64,000 bases of DNA. It comes from Anastatus disparis. Its lineage: Eukaryota; Arthropoda; Insecta; Hymenoptera; Eupelmidae. Position 1 is the stretch's first letter. Each line of letters begins with the position of its first letter. Both the position numbers and the translations under genes were made by a program. Below are positions 35,900 to 48,170 of this stretch, one piece after another. The notes beneath the pieces were generated by a model that was not told where the DNA came from, ran no database searches, and saw only the letters and a program-made list of their open reading frames with translations. The DNA lies in NCBI GenBank assembly GCA_017163975.1, contig JAFFSR010000239.1, positions 5,208,001 to 5,272,000 of the forward strand, in the 5' to 3' direction.

Positions 35900-38800
35900 T
35901 AATGAACATTATGATGGATGGTCTTGTATATTGGTATTTTTATGGGAATTTTCTTCTCGACGAACATTGGGATGTGCTTAACAACTTCGAACGGCACTGG
36001 CTTTTCAACTGGCACTGGAATGATTTTTTCAACTGGTGTTGGTACCTTTTTTTCGACTGTCTTAAATATGGTCTTTATTACCTATAACAAAAAAAAGACC
36101 AATGAATATTTCTAGATTTTTGTTTACATTTTAAACAACGTATCACAATTGTGTAGTTTTGTTGGACTTTAATTTCATTATAGAATATTATTGACAAGAA
36201 TAATTTTGAATATAGTACTACAAAGAGAATGTATGGAAGTCATGGATTTAAATAAAACTTTGAAAGGATTTTTTTCTGGTGTATAATGATGAATAGAATC
36301 AGCTGTAGTTCCATCTCAAAGATCCTTTTGCCTTTAATAATCATGATTTTGAAAGTTTAATTATTATTATACACATAATTTTGGAACTTCATTTTTTGAC
36401 ATCAATAAAGTTGAGAGAGGCCATGAAAAAAAAAATAAAAGTAAGAAACTATAGCTTCAAAGGGTGAGAGTTTCAAATGTCAGGAGACCAACTCAATAAT
36501 TATGTGTTATTTAGTTTAGTACATAAAGTAAACCATCATTTTTAATATTTTATTCGCATGCTGAAGTCTGTCACGATTTTAACTGCAGATTTTTATTTAA
36601 TGAGGTTTTTGAATTTTAGAATTTTAAAATTAAAATTCGTACTGCCTGCACTTATTTTCTTTCTTGGTAAATTTTCTGTTTTATGGTTAATGAAATTTTG
36701 CGTAATTCTTTAAAATTATTATTCTTTGAACTTATAAATCTTTTTATTCATCATTATGCACAAGAAAACTATTTCCAAAGTTTTATTGAAATCCGCAGCT
36801 CGCAATCTGTGGATTTTTCTCGCAAGTAATAAATGTAAAGGAAAGTAAAAAATAGTAAACTATTTATAAAATATTAAATATTTTAACGCAATAACATTAT
36901 TTTTGCCTGAAAGTTTTGTTTCCATTCCGAAGATGTAATCAAAGTAAGTTGAAATGAGTGTTAAAATAGAACTGAAATTCACGTTACCTCATAAGGAACT
37001 GGATGCAGCATTGGTACCAAAATAGGATAAGGTTGTGCCATTTGTTGTATCTGTGGATACGGTATTTTTATTTCAACATTTTTCTGCACGGGATAGGCTA
37101 GAATAAAAAGTCATTTAATTTAATACCTAGTTTATATTGACGAAATTTTATTTTTGACATTTTATCAATCTTACCTATTTGTTTAATTATGGGCTTAACT
37201 AATCCTTTGTGATCCTTTCCAATGACTACATCTGCTAGCCAAGCTTGGAGTCCGTTAATTGGGTTTTTATCGTCCGATGAATCACTAATTTGATTCCAAT
37301 TATGTGTATCTAGAAAAGTTTTTAAACTATTTTGAAAACTAAATTGATAATTTTATTGTGTTTAATTATATATATATATATATTTGTAGATTGAATTTTT
37401 CTCAAACTAAAATTTGATGTTATTACTCCAGATATTTAATTTTTTATAATATTTTGAATCAATGCAAACTATCAAATTTGAATGAATATCAAATTCTATA
37501 TTTTATAGAACAAGTTATATTTTACCCTGTTGAAAAAAATCAGGTGATAAATCACCTGATTTATCAGGTGATTTATCATGCCAAAACATCATGTAACGAT
37601 TTTTTTGGTTTTTACACGTTTCAAACAATGCTTAGTCGATTCAAAACATTTTTTGAAAATTTTTGACATTTTTGAACTTAGAAATTTTTTTGTAAAATTA
37701 GTCAAAATTTTTTCTAAGACCAAATTATCTAAAAAATTTTCTAAGTTCAAAATTTTCAAAAATTTTTAAAAACTGTTCTGAATTGAATAAGTATGGTTTG
37801 AAACGTGTAAAAACCAAAAAAATCGTTACATGATGTTTTGGCATGATAAATCACCTGATAAATCAGGTGATTTGTCACCTGATTTTTTTCACCAGGGTAG
37901 TCTTATTTAAACGTAAAAACTAACTCCAAATATATATTGAAATGTAACGTCTGATTAAAAATTATAAAAATAAGTTTTTTCTCTATTTATTTTAGAATTA
38001 TGCTATTTAATGAATTAACGCATGTTATTTAAATTAAGGCAATCATTGAATAATCAATAAATCAAAACTATAATAACAAAAAAGTGCAATAATTGTAATA
38101 GAGGTTTTTTTTTCAAATTGATGGACTGCATTAATTTATAAATATTTTGTTAAATTTTAATAATTACCATAATCCCATCTATTCGAGGCATACTTAGCAT
38201 CATTGTTTAGCAAAATTGGTCCAAACGTTAAGCCATTGGCATGATTAATCGGACTGTGCCCTAAAGAAATATCACCAAAACCATGAGCTCCATTATGCCC
38301 GTTATTCAAATTCCATATTGATATAGCACGACAAATTTCAATAGTACCTAAAATCAATAACTGTAAAATATATTTCAGCAAATTTCATTAACAGTCATAT
38401 ACACGATTAATCAAGACCGTAATCATCTTTAGTTAATTTATTTAAATTATGTAAATTTTTTTTTTAACTTGAATAGTTAATCTGTTTTAAACTCTATAAA
38501 TTGTAAAAGTATTCGTTTTCAGATCATTAAAAACATTTTAAGTGATTAATATTTTATAAGTTTTTTGGATTTGATTAAATTAAGTGATTAGAAAAATCAA
38601 AAATAAAATTTTTAATCATATAATTTAGCAACTAAATTAAAAATAAAAATAATATTTCCAAAATAGAAGATAAATATTAATTAACGTATATTAAATTTCA
38701 AATTCACAAAATATTTAATGAAATTGTAGTATTTAAATAATATATTTAAATTATAATAAAAAAATTATTGACGAATAAATAATTTTTAGTTGAACTTAAA

Positions 38801-38921
38801 AAATGAAAATATTTAAATTAAAGTAAAAAATCATTGATAAATAAATAATTCTTCATTTAACTTAAAATATCACTAAGTATCCACGTAAACATGTGCTTTA
38901 TTTACGTACGATATGAATCAT
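35899..38921 (-). CDS. Secreted Val-Pro repeat cuticle-type protein (Vajk-like), 210 residues
   Basis: Five exons on the minus strand: 38921-38910 (MIHI, donor GTACGT), 38360-38168, 37309-37175, 37097-36988, and 36081-35899 ending TAA. All phases agree. The signal peptide MIHILLILGTIEICRA is followed by an Asn/Gly/His-rich region (about 17-70), then a segment rich in Asp, Trp and Lys (HNWNQISD, LQAWLADVVIGKD), then Val-Pro repeats: [68 protein letters not shown], and IKIPIYKTIHHNVH at the end. It is the most divergent member of the repeat family, with more introns. A foldback element (37525-37897) lies in its second intron. Exon 1 is the least certain part; the others have good sites and matching phase. 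Confidence 0.83.
37525..37897. mobile_element. TA-flanked foldback MITE with about 100-base inverted repeats
   Basis: The left arm (37525-37628) and right arm (about 37796-37897) are almost perfect reverse complements, starting CCCTGTTGAAAAAAATCAGG on the left and CCCTGGTGAAAAAAATCAGG on the right. TA dinucleotides flank both ends (37523-37524, 37898-37899). Within each arm AATCAGGTGA and TCACCTGATT form nested hairpins. The few mismatches between arms suggest recent activity or conversion. There is no coding capacity. TA flanks fit a Tc1/mariner-type target site (inference). It lies in an intron of the 35899-38921 gene. Confidence 0.9.
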
Positions 38922-38987
38922 ATTTATGAGTACGTTAACACGAGTGAAGCACATAGATGACTAAGAACAAGATTTTTGGCATTTCCA

Positions 38988-38995
38988 CTTTTATA
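38988..38995 (-). promoter_or_regulatory. TATA box of the 35899-38921 gene
   Basis: TATAAAAG on the minus strand with TTAGTC about 33 bases downstream as a possible initiator; ATG 38921 follows with a 5' UTR of about 40 bases. Confidence 0.55.
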
Positions 38996-38999
38996 TCTT

Positions 39000-41721
39000 A
39001 GCTTAGGCAGAGGTAAAAAACCAACCCGAGGAAAATCCCTACTCCCTTTATTCCAATTACATTTTAGCTACTTTGCAATAAAACTTGCATTTTTACTATT
39101 ATTCCTTTACTTGCGTAATCCATTTGGGTTTAAAGTGTATTTGAAGCACGTTCTCAGAGGTAATGCCAATTCCGAGAAAGGGAACATAATTTATACGAGC
39201 AAATAAAGAGGCAAACAATTTCGAAAGATTGAGCTCCATTAAACTTTCCAAGTTTATACATTTTACATCCACAATGGTGTTGATCACTTCGTATAATTAA
39301 TTTTTTGCTAAACGTCAAAAATTAAAATTATATTGAATAATGATTGGATTTTCGTTGCTATCATTTGGCATTGATTTTTTAAATCTTTAGTAGAATATTT
39401 ACTTAAAATTTATTACATTTACTTTAAATACAAACAATTACCTTTTTTTATGATTTTCTATTTCAATTCCAAAATATTAATCTAACTATAATTTTTTAAG
39501 AAGCATGATTCAAATATTCTTAATTATGATTAAGTACATTGACTTTCGATCACTTAAATAAAATTAAAAATTTTCCATGATAATCCATAAGTCAGTTAAT
39601 TGCAAACAATTTCTATTTGAAAAACAAAAAATTCATAATCCATTAAGTATCACGTCGTTGATCATTCCCCACGCCTCTTTCACTTGCATTAATATATACA
39701 TTGTATTAATTGAAACGAAATTAAGATTAAGAGTTTTATAATTTACATCCATGTAACTTTTACTCGTAAAATTCATTTGCGCGGATTTTTTCATCCACAG
39801 TTAATTTTAAATCGTAATTTATTGAATCAGACTTTCATCTTTTACTTCCTTGTGTTATTTTTTCAAAAATTATGAATGTTGCTCCTTATGTTCCTTATGT
39901 GAGATTAGATGAAGATAAACTGATATTTTCATGCATTTGAACAATTGCACATCTGACGCTATTAGATTTTCATGTATGCCGGAGGTACAAATTTCTTAAA
40001 TTTTAAAATATGAATAAATCCAAGATTATAATTCACCGATAAGAAATTGCACGTATTATGTTGCATTCGAATACTTGCTGCCATTCTTGTATCAATGTGT
40101 ATAAAAATATAATAATATAGTGATTTTATTCAAGAATATAATCAAATTTCAAATATTTTACTGTAAAAAATTTCGTTTATGTATGCTATAATTTTGTAGT
40201 ATTAAAAATTGTTAAAAGTTTATTTTGTACTTACTCATGTAAGTATAAAATAAATATAAGATTTTTGTGTTAATTTTAATTCACACATTTTTATATTAAA
40301 ACTTTAATTAAAAAATTTATGTGATTTTAAAAAAAATTTTTATGTGTCTAATTCGCACAAATTTTTAAAAAATATTATCGATTATTTTAAAAATCTTTAT
40401 ATTACCTATTAATTAATCTAATATATTTATTAACTTAATCAGCTTATTTTCTAATATAATATAAAATTTATAATTTCTTAATAATTAATTATATTCATCA
40501 AAACGAGAATTAATCTTGAACTTACATTTATGAAAACTAAAAAAAGTTCCTAATTCAAAATAAACATTGAAAAATAAAACGTTACTTGCAATTTTCCTCG
40601 AAATGAATTCGCGAAAAGCAAAACGATAAGCCGAGCAAGGTGTAGAGTGCAATAAACCGTTTTAATGAAATCTTACTTCGCAACCCTGAACTATAAAAAA
40701 AGCAAATAATAAAAGAAAACGGAACCCTTGCTATATAAAACAATTTATAAGTGCATAAACTCAATCAACGCATTTCTCTAGCACTCTTAACAGCTCTTAT
40801 ACCGTCGAATAAACTTTGCGAATGATTGGTAATCTTGACCGATACATACATACACGCAAAACCTCTTCATGATCCAATTACACTTTTATCTAATCCTGCT
40901 AATCCACTTTCTACAACGATTTGCCGAACTACTTATATTTTAAAATCACAAGGCGAAAGCCATGTAACGTTTATATGCCTATGTTATAATTATATGCCTT
41001 TGCGCGGAATTTGCTTTTGCTCTTCTATACAACTGTTACACGCCATGCACGTGTATATACGCATGTATATTCATTTTATTCGCGCGCTTGTTCGTCACGC
41101 GTAATTAGAAGAAATATTTAACTCACCGCGAAAACCAAAAGAGCTCTATTTACGTGATCACTTTTCTTTACGTTAACTTATGAGGATAGGATTGTTTTTT
41201 TTATTATTAAAAAATATTGTATTTAAAATTTTCTTTTTTTTGTTTGGCCTGCGATAGAAATTTTAGAAATTATTGAAACTACTTTATTGCAGTTAAACAA
41301 AAAATTTTTCATCCAAAAAGATCATTGAAAGTTTTGGTAAAATCTTTTAATCCATAAAAAAAGACAGTTTTACATTCTAAACGGAAATGATAATTCGCGT
41401 ACGATCGCTTTATGGTATTTTAGAAATTTTCAGAATCATTTAATGCTTTTTAAATCCGAGGAATAATTCAAAATTTTCATCAAAAATTTTTCTTTAATCT
41501 CCACAAATTGAAGCGGCGAACTAAATCATAAAAGTAGCTTTTTTTTCGAGCAACATAAGCGGCGCCAAAGAAATTACACTTCCGCTAGAAAGTCATTTTT
41601 ATTTACTCAAATTTAAGTGCCACGGCATGTAAATTTATGCCGTGTACCTTTATATCATTCTTTTTTCAGATATAATGATACCTTTGGAACAAGTGGTATA
41701 TATATAAACAAATACATACCT

Positions 41722-41779
<58 letters not shown>

Positions 41780-44110
41780 TATATTCTATAGATTCACAAT
41801 ATACGTTCATATGGCTCTGCAAATATTTTTGAATAAAATGAGAATAGTATATAAAACTCAGGTGGTTAAATGCATCTACTCCTTTTTTGGTAGAATCTTA
41901 TATAGTTTTGATAATTTAAAAATAATCGTTCGTTTATGTGTGCTCCATTGAAAATAAGCGCGAAGATTTAATGCGATTGTGTGTTAAATATGCATTCTGA
42001 AACTTTAAGTATACACGTTTACTCGTGTACAATCAATTTGTTTGGAAATTTTGCGTAGTTAAAATGATTGTACTTAATAACAACAATTTTAACGTATTTT
42101 AGTCTGGCTACTAAAGTTTTAGAAATAGCGTGTGTATTTACTTTAAAAAATTGTGTTATAATAATGCAAGAAATTTTTCTTTCATCTTTACATTACTTGT
42201 GTTCTTTATGATAATTTATTAGAAATTTGTCAATGAACAAAAAAGTTTTTAAATGATTCACGTTTCGATAATTCAATCAATTCCGGCGGCTATGATGATA
42301 ATTTCGAGACGAAGTATCATCAAAGAAAATGTCATAAATATAATTCATATTTCCTATGATGATAGAATCCAACAGTATTAACGTCATAGTTGCGGTAATT
42401 ATTTTAATCAAATTCTCTCTATGCAGTGTGTAACCGCAATATAAATGCACGCATAGTATGGAAATACTATAATATTATTATTAGCAGGTCCGGATTGTAA
42501 AGAATAACATTGAATGTACCTTTATTAGATATGGAATGCAGTGAACCGTGCGATTCTATAATTATCATCTGTTTTAATTGTTGGTCACTTTTTTTGTTAC
42601 TATTTATAATAATTTTGTGAAAAATTATTTTTATAAAAACATGCCGAACTGGATGAATCATTAATAATTAGTGATACTAATAATATGAATTTCAACGAAT
42701 GTTTTCATTATAAGTAGATAATAAAAAACAGAAGATGGATTAATTTATGTATTTTGTGCAATAAATATTATAATGTTAATTTATATTCATAGAACGAAAT
42801 CATTTGACGTTACTATTTGATACAATTTTAAATTTATTTGTAATAAATAGCATTTTCGTATAAGTTTATGTACAATTAAATGTACATATATATCAAATGT
42901 GAAAAGATTAAGATAAAATTAGATGATAAATTTTGAATTTTAAATATATCAAAATTTTATGAATAATATAAAAATAAGATAAAGATAAAATAAAACCAAA
43001 AAAGTTATTCTTATTAATACTTCAAACATTTGTTAATTTAATGATTTCAAGTAAAAATAATAATTATGGATACGTGATGGGATTGGTATTAGACTTTCAC
43101 TGTGAACGGGAGCATAAAAGATCTTTCAGTTCTACATTTTCTCTTGTTCTTTTTATTGCAAAAAAAAATCACTCGATACAAAAAAAACAAAACAAAAAAA
43201 AGTAAGATATAAACAACAAAAATAAATGCTTAATCAAGTGACTATAGCGCGTCGAAGGATTATATATATTTACAAAGCAAGACGCACAATAAAAAAAAAC
43301 ATTACATGGAGACAATGAAACAGCGCTTATAGTAAAAAAAATATAACAATGTCGATGTAGTATACGCTAAAAACAAAACTTGAGGAGTCATGACTTCTTT
43401 TTTCATCCCAAAACACTTTCACCTACTTTGTCCGCTGCGCTTCGACTCCCTTCATAAGTTTTATTGCCTCTCTCCCTTATTACGGTTTATTGAGAGGCGT
43501 CAATTATAAATACATTACATTTAACATTTTTAAAAATATAATACTTTTCGCTAGATACGCACGTGATTTTTAATTAATTGGCGTATGTTTTACACGCAAT
43601 TTTACGCATAATATACTCCATAATACTGTATGTCGAAGAAATTCATTGATTATAAAAAAATAGTTTTAGTCAATTAAACAAATCTGCTTTTCTAACAATT
43701 TAACAAATGCTAAATAACAAATTTGATTATTTTATAGTTTAAGTATGTTCGGAGAATTTCTTAGCTGGATGAACTTTATCGTTTAATAAAAATAATGAAG
43801 TTGAAATATGATTCCAACATAATAACTTTAGCGAAAAAAAAAATTATATGTTAACTTTTGATTTTCTTTATATAACAACCATTTAACCTTTTAACATATA
43901 ACAATAGAAAATCAAAAGCTAATCTAACATTTTTTCCATAATTTCAAATATTAATAAATTTAATCTCAACAAAAAAAAAAAAAATCGGTCCACCCAACTA
44001 AAACCATCTCCAATTTATCCTCGTGCGCAGAAAGTTGAGCAATTTTTCAAGCGATTACAACCAAATTGAAACTTTTCTAAACGAGTATATTATTTTGTTT
44101 AACTTGATGA
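39000..44110. other. 5.1 kb intergenic region
   Basis: Contains the (AT)n tract at 41724-41774, (C)ATACA-type repeats near 40845, and a small inverted repeat near 43847-43920 built on TTTTGATTTTCT. Open frames such as the one at 40826-41104 lack splice context and have noise-like composition. No gene could be supported. Confidence 0.45.
41724..41774. repeat. (AT)n microsatellite
   Basis: About 25 uninterrupted AT dinucleotides. Confidence 0.95.
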
Positions 44111-46099
44111 TTAATGTCCATAATGATAGTGTTGACCTTTAGCATGATGGTATATAGTTTTGTAAACTGGTATTTTGATTGGATAAGGTTTGTATACTGG
44201 TACTGGTATGTGTTTTTCAATTGTTATCGGTACTGGCTTTTCAATTGGTACTGGTATATGCTTTTCAACGGGATACGGAACCTTTTTTTCAACCGGTACT
44301 GCTATTGTTTTAACTATTTGTATTGGCACTGGCTGAGATACCGGTATTGCTACTGGATACGGTTGGGGCACACCAACAGTCACTGGATGCGGCACGTTGA
44401 TTTTCACTGGATGAGGTACTGGAATTCCTAAAAATTGAAAATTTTTTAATGTTAGTCTTATGTTAAATCACAAGATTCCTAAATATTTAAATATAACAAT
44501 AAATTGTATCAACTATGTTTATAAGTATTTCAATAGTTATAAACACAGCTCCAACTTTTTATCTGATCTTTGTTTGCAGAATCCTTTTTTTTTTAATTCA
44601 AATCCCATCACATGTCTAAAGATTTTATAAAAAAATCAATAAGGAATAAAATTAAAAATATTTGTGAAAATGAAACTTTTTTCAAAATTATGACTTTACT
44701 ATTTTATAAATTTTACCTTTTATAAAAAATTTAATAAAGACATTTTGCTCACGTTTTAAAAATATAAATACGTATTTATGAATTTTCCAAAATAATCTAA
44801 ATTATATTTAAATCGCCCTTTAAACTAGTTAATTACAAATTCCATGTCAAACTTAGCCCAAAGCCCTTTATATAACTTCAAACTCAAAATCTGTCTCTAA
44901 AAGTCATTTTCACACAAATTTGTTGGTGACCGCAATTCACTAATCAAGCATTAAGACAGCAATCGATAACATACAAAGGTGTCCAATTCCCTTTTATCAA
45001 GTAAATTAGCAAATCAATGCAACGTATTCTGTGTGACCTACTTTTCTACAATTCTCCCCCTATTTCAGAAAGCTCAGTAATCAAAGGTAAACTAAATCAA
45101 AGATCTCAAATACAAGAATATATCCCCCTTTATCCCCCTCCTTCTATCATTTCTCCTTTTGAAATTTACCGATTTCCTTGTACACTGGAACAGCAACTGG
45201 TTTTGTCACCTCGACGTGCTCGGACACTGGTACGCTTTGTACGTAATGATGTCCAATATGCTGCTGCTGTTGGTGTTCATATCCACCACCAGCGTCATAT
45301 CTACCTTCATGATTATCATCAGATTCATGGCCACCTCCATTATTGAAATCAGTAAAAGCCGAATAATCATGCTGTTGATTTTGATGTTGATCACCAAAAT
45401 TGTGTCCAGCTTGAGTTTCATCTTCATTAGCTAATGCATTGTTATTGTTATTATCTTCGTGCTCGTTATAGCTATTATAAGCATTATTGTAATCAGATGC
45501 GTAACCCTGATGATCAGATCTATCGGCAACTTGTTGCTGCGGTTGCTGATGATAGGATTGTTGATGATATTGCTGATGACGGAATAACGGTATGAAGATT
45601 TGACCGTGAAAATTTGGCACGATTATTGGATTCGCACTTGCTATTGACAGCAGAGCCGACAAGAATATCTGAAATTTCAAAAGTTTTCATAATAAAATTT
45701 AAATAAATATTTTTATTTTCTTTGTATAAATTATAATTATTTCAATTTTTCATTAATTTATTTAATTAAATATACTATGTATAATAAATAATCTGAATGA
45801 AGTAACTATTATATTTATTTACGAATGAAATAATATTTAAATTCATTTAAATAATTATTACAATATATTACATTTCATTTATAAATAATAAATTTGATTA
45901 TTAAACAAAATTGTTATTTTTAAATAAATTTATTCCGAACATATAATTATTAATTTCATGTATCTTAATAATTATAAATAAATTACAAATCAAAATAAGT
46001 AACATTTAATATTGGCACTAATTTCGTTGATTTTATTATCCCAACCCTTTTATTGTAAACTTTGTTAAATCACAAATATTCACTCACAAGCTTGTCCAT
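44111..46099 (-). CDS. Secreted Gln/Asn/His-rich plus Val-Pro repeat protein (Vajk-like), 275 residues
   Basis: Three exons: 46099-46088 (MDKL, donor GTGAGT), 45668-45170, and 44427-44111 ending TAA, with phases 0 and 1. The signal peptide is MDKLIFLSALLSIASA. Residues about 17-150 are a Gln/Asn/His/Gly-rich, disordered region (HQQYHQQSYHQQPQQQ, EDNNNNNA, YEHQQQQHIGHH). A second half follows of Val-Pro repeats: [72 protein letters not shown] and PVYKPYPIKIPVYKTIYHH, with a His/Gly-rich end. It is paralogous to 50829-53845 and shares its phase-1 intron after the Ile-Gly of the first repeat block. The open frames on the plus strand over it are antisense shadows. Probably a cuticle protein; the prion-like N-half could drive assembly (inference). 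Confidence 0.9.
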
Positions 46100-46213
46100 G
46101 GCTCTTGATGTAAAAACTATTTGGCTGGATTAACCGTAGCCTTTAAAAAAAATCAAGAATTTTTTTTATTATTATTGTTTATATTTAGTTTCCTTACAAG
46201 GAGCTGAAGTTCG

Positions 46214-46251
46214 ACTGAATACATCTTGGAGCATTTCGCTTCTTAAATATA
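46214..46251 (-). promoter_or_regulatory. TATA box and initiator of the 44111-46099 gene
   Basis: TATATTTAAG at 46251-46242 and TTCAGT with its A at 46216, about 35 bases apart, on the minus strand. The 5' UTR would be about 117 bases. The initiator matches that of the left-edge gene. Confidence 0.6.
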
Positions 46252-46259
46252 CTCGAAAC

Positions 46260-47961
46260 CATACCCATACACGCGCTATACACCCGTTCCCCCTTTCACT
46301 GTCAACAAAATATCCAACTGATATTGTCCATGAACCTTTCGCTATAGAAATTTCATACTGATTCCAGCCGATTGTTTTTTTTTATTTTCGTAAATTTGAA
46401 AAAAATGAGATTTTAAGGAGTGGGTGGAAATCGAACGGGGAAAATGTACGGAAAGTATAGATTCGATTAATTAATCTTAAATGAAATGGGGAATACAAAA
46501 GTTTAAGGAAACGATGGAGAGAAATATTTTTTTTTTTCAAATTGGAAATTTTGCAACTGATTAGAAAGAACAATACACGTCATGTTGCTTTCACCATAAA
46601 TTTATTCTAGTTATGAATTTTTCGATGTATAATCAGTGGGAAATTTATCGTTACAACATCCGTACAATTTTATTAATGGATCATTTTACTTTTTTATCGT
46701 TACCTTGCTGTTCTTTTTCGTTATAAATATGAGAAAATTGAATTTCAGATTTGTTTTTTTTTATATCATTTGCATTGATAACAGATATTTTTTTATTTAC
46801 TTTGGCGCAAGAAAACAATGCACCAGGAAATAAATTATTTTAATTTTATAACACTTTATTGATTTCTTTTTTGAATCATTATAGTTTATTAACATAAGTA
46901 CCGCTCATAACTTTGTTGTCGAGTAAGAAGTATAATCTGTAAGCTTAATTTTTTTTCACTTATTTTGCATTATTTGTACATTTATTAGAAAAAAGATCTT
47001 ATCATTAAATTGTGTCGAAAGTAAAAATGACTTACTTTAGTATCTTATTTTTGTATGTGGAATATTTATGAATTTCAGAAAAAAATCAATTATATAACAA
47101 TGAAAATAAATTTTTAAAAAATTACTAATGTGTTGATTAAAACTACACGTTTATTATTTGCTTGCATAAATTAGAATGTAAAGCTTTCTGTAAAATAACA
47201 CGCCTCGACTAGGAAAGAACTTTATTATTTACATGAATTTAAAAATTTTCGTATGTTTTGTGCTCATAAACTTCTCACAAATTAAAAAAATTCTTCTTTT
47301 TCATATGAAAGTAAAGTACTTACTTCCGATTAGAGAATAAATTATTTTCTTTTTGACATGAAAAAAAAAAATTAAAAAGACAAGCCTTTCCACAAAGCAA
47401 ATTCGAGGGAACGAAAAAACGGTACAGTAGTAACAGTCGGTGGCAACAAGACTTATGAAATTATAGTGTAAATTACTGTCATTAGAATCCACAAATTTCA
47501 TTATTTTAAATTTATAGGAAACAATTATCAATTTTACATAATAATATAAGATCATTAAATGGTTATGACGGCCTATTTTAATTTTATTTAAACTTAAGAA
47601 AAAAAAACAATACCAAAAAGAAAAAGATGAAATTCCCATACTTTTCATTTCAATTATGTTATTAATATTTTTTGTCAATTATTCAACAAACATTTATTTC
47701 GTATTACAATCAATACTTACATCTTTAAATTCGTTCAAATGTTAATCAAATGACTCAAGTATATCAATTTTGCATAAAATTAAAAAAGAATCGCATAATT
47801 TAGTACGTTGTAGAATTCGATAATAAAAACAAACAACAAAATTACTTTTACAAGTACACCATGCGTGAATTTGCATGTGTATCTTCCCATGTCATAGATA
47901 ACATTTACTAATAATGCCGTAATAGCTTATTTTAATTCAATCTACAATCTATTTACATAGA
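46260..47961. other. Intergenic, no gene seen
   Basis: AT-rich sequence upstream of the 44111-46099 gene. Hydrophobic open frames (for example 47301-47678, minus) consist of poly-T and poly-A-coded residues without splice context and are not called. Confidence 0.45.
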
Positions 47962-48170
47962 GAGGTCGTCAGTGGCTCATTCGGTAGAGCGTTGGATTCG
48001 TAATCTCGAGGTTCCGAGTTCGAATCCCGCTCTTGGCTGATATTTATACAAGCATCACTGTACTCGTTACATTTGCTTTGTTCACAAACATACCGACGAC
48101 CTCTGTCGCTAATTAGCATCTGAATCATAGAATAATTACAGCGACGTTAAATAAAAAAATAAAAAAATAA
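47962..48170 (+). mobile_element. tRNA-derived SINE, copy 6
   Basis: It begins GAGGTCGTCAGTGGCTCATT and continues CGGTAGAGCGTTGGATTCGT; the B box is GAGTTCGAATCCC and the tail ATTACAGCGACGTTAAATAA. The arrangement is full length and head and tail are close to consensus. The A-rich end runs AAATAAAAAAATAAAAAAAT. Confidence 0.93.

Noticed and set aside
40826..41104. 92-codon plus-strand open frame
   Set aside because: Composition looks random, with no splice sites, promoter or repeat pattern that would support a gene.
44114..44431. Plus-strand Trp/Tyr/Phe-rich proteins here and at 35890-36115 and 50793-51168
   Set aside because: Antisense shadows of Val-Pro-Glu-Lys repeat exons; no promoter, signal peptide or splice logic.
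47301..47678. 125-codon minus-strand open frame
   Set aside because: Dominated by Phe, Ile, Lys and Tyr from poly-A/T sequence; no signals around it.
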